DNA from: Candidatus Bathyarchaeota archaeon
Lineage (GTDB): Archaea > Thermoproteota > Bathyarchaeia > RBG-16-48-13 > JAGMEO01
Assembly: GCA_023128135.1 (NCBI GenBank)
Contig: JAGMEO010000036.1
Coordinates: 1-5,647, forward strand
DNA: 5,647 nucleotides
Reading direction: 5' to 3'
The first letter of the stretch is position 1. The number at the start of each line of letters is the position of its first letter. The notes below the pieces were generated by a model. It was not told the origin of the DNA and did not search any database. It saw nothing but the letters and a program-made list of their open reading frames with translations. This document shows, one piece after another, positions 4,794-5,647 of the stretch. The position numbers were made by a program, and so were the translations under genes.

Positions 4794-5647
4794 TTGAAAA
4801 CAATCATGGAAATGCGCCCAAATGAAGTTAAAGATAACATCAAGAATGGAACCTTGACAATATGTGTTGTCGGTTTAGGGTGGATGGGTTTACCAACTGC
4901 CTGCTTATTCGCTGATGCAGGTGGTAACGTCATAGGAGTGGATGTAAACGAATACGTTGTTGAGCAGATCAATAAGGGCAAAAGCCACATACAAGAGCCG
5001 AAAATCAAGGATTTGGTAAAAAGACTAGTTAGATCAAAAAAGCTCATTGCCACCAGCGACATTAAAGAAGCAGCCACAAAGAGTGATGTGTTCGTTATCA
5101 TTGTACCAACAAAAATAGATTACCGGAAAAACCCTGATTATTCCGCTGTAGAAAAAGTAAGTAAGGGCATTGGCACCTCAATGAACAGAGGTTGCTTAAT
5201 TATTTTTGAAAGCACAGCAGCGCCTGGCGTTACAGAGAACATTGTAAAGGAGACTGCTGAACGGGTTTCAGGTTTTAGGGCGAGTAAAGATTTTGGATTG
5301 GCTTACAGCCCGATAAGAGCAACCGCAGGCACTGTACTAGAAAATCTTCAAAACTATCCCAGAGTGGTTGCAGGCATAGATAAAAAAAGTTTAGAGTTAG
5401 CTAGCGCAGTTCTTTCTATGATAGTAAAAGAGAGAATGGTGAAGGTTCGAGATATTAAGACCGCTGAGGCAACAAAGCTTTTTGAGAACGTTTACAGAGA
5501 TGTCAACATTGCCCTGGCAAACGAGTTAGCGATGTTCTGCGAAAAAGCTGGCATTAATTATATGGATGCGAGAAACGCAGCAAATACACAACCTTATTCC
5601 AATCTGCATGTGCCAAGCATTGGAGTTGGCGGACATTGTATCCCTGT
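4794..5647 (+). CDS. UDP-N-acetylhexosamine 6-dehydrogenase (WecC/WbpA type), C-terminus cut off by window edge
   Basis: This enzyme oxidises a UDP-N-acetyl-hexosamine (such as UDP-ManNAc or UDP-GlcNAc) twice at C6 with NAD+ to give the UDP-uronic acid, a cytoplasmic precursor for surface or protein-linked glycans. The visible 284 residues show the NAD-binding Rossmann start VVGLGWMGLPTA (25-36) with GxGxxG, the acidic end of strand two at D50 (VIGVDVN), FVIIVPT (100-106), ESTAAPGVTE (139-148), and the central-domain EATKLFENVYRDVNIALANE (225-244) with the catalytic Lys (K228) and Asn (N232). The catalytic Cys is C282 in GVGGHCIP (277-284), the last motif before the edge. The usual SPER is SPIR here (172-175), with Ile for Glu. 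TTG 4794 is preferred over ATG 4806 because of the GAGGGG spacing; an in-frame TAA at 4758 bounds the frame. It is divergent from DUF354. The family is secure; the exact UDP-sugar is not determined. Confidence 0.92.
   Translation, partial: MKTIMEMRPNEVKDNIKNGTLTICVVGLGWMGLPTACLFADAGGNVIGVDVNEYVVEQINKGKSHIQEPKIKDLVKRLVRSKKLIATSDIKEAATKSDVFVIIVPTKIDYRKNPDYSAVEKVSKGIGTSMNRGCLIIFESTAAPGVTENIVKETAERVSGFRASKDFGLAYSPIRATAGTVLENLQNYPRVVAGIDKKSLELASAVLSMIVKERMVKVRDIKTAEATKLFENVYRDVNIALANELAMFCEKAGINYMDARNAANTQPYSNLHVPSIGVGGHCIP

Noticed and set aside
4769..5101. Minus-strand 110-codon open frame across the start of the dehydrogenase gene
   Set aside because: It is the mirror of conserved Rossmann-fold coding sequence (GLGWMGLP region); its hydrophobic look comes from the opposite strand of that code.

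Overview
The window looks like an archaeal chromosome segment, probably from the TACK/Bathyarchaeia side of the archaea; this placement is an inference from protein style and not a measured phylogeny. The evidence is the eukaryote-like dolichol enzymes (a DPM1-type dolichyl-phosphate sugar synthase and an ALG7/AglH-type phosphotransferase), archaeal TATA-like boxes in the intergenic gaps, a DUF354 protein, and GTG/TTG starts. The DNA is fairly AT-rich and compact. I see no mobile element, CRISPR array, tRNA or rRNA.

Layout from left to right. Positions 1-1365 (minus strand) hold the first 455 codons of an exported GH15-like (six-hairpin) glycosidase-type protein that runs off the left edge. 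Its frame is open throughout, so it is easily missed by tools that require a stop codon. A 62-bp gap with three copies of a 7-bp word separates it from a DPM1-like glycosyltransferase (1428-2168, minus). A 119-bp divergent promoter region follows. Next are an ALG7/AglH-type sugar-1-phosphate transferase (2288-3298, plus) and, joined to it by an ATGA overlap, a Trp-rich 82-residue membrane protein (3295-3543, plus). This pair converges on a DUF354 protein (3540-4616, minus), and the two stop codons share bases. A 177-bp divergent gap leads to a UDP-N-acetylhexosamine dehydrogenase of the WecC/WbpA type (4794 to the right edge, plus, 284 codons visible).

Together the genes read as a lipid-linked glycan / surface glycosylation locus. 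The dehydrogenase would supply a UDP-uronic acid sugar. The phosphotransferase would load the first sugar phosphate onto a polyprenyl carrier. The DPM1 homologue would make a polyprenyl-phosphate sugar donor. The DUF354 protein may be a GT-B-fold glycosyltransferase or epimerase-like enzyme. The exported glycosidase-like protein carries three N-glycosylation sequons and could be a client or a surface enzyme.

The points most worth a second look are: (i) the phosphotransferase has Asn where its family has a metal-binding Asp (GDxGS becomes GNVGS); (ii) the dehydrogenase has Ile in place of the Glu of the SPER motif; (iii) the small membrane protein appears translationally coupled to the phosphotransferase; (iv) the 7-bp word recurs in front of the glycosidase-like gene; (v) three genes share a GGGG-type ribosome-binding site, two of them in front of TTG starts.
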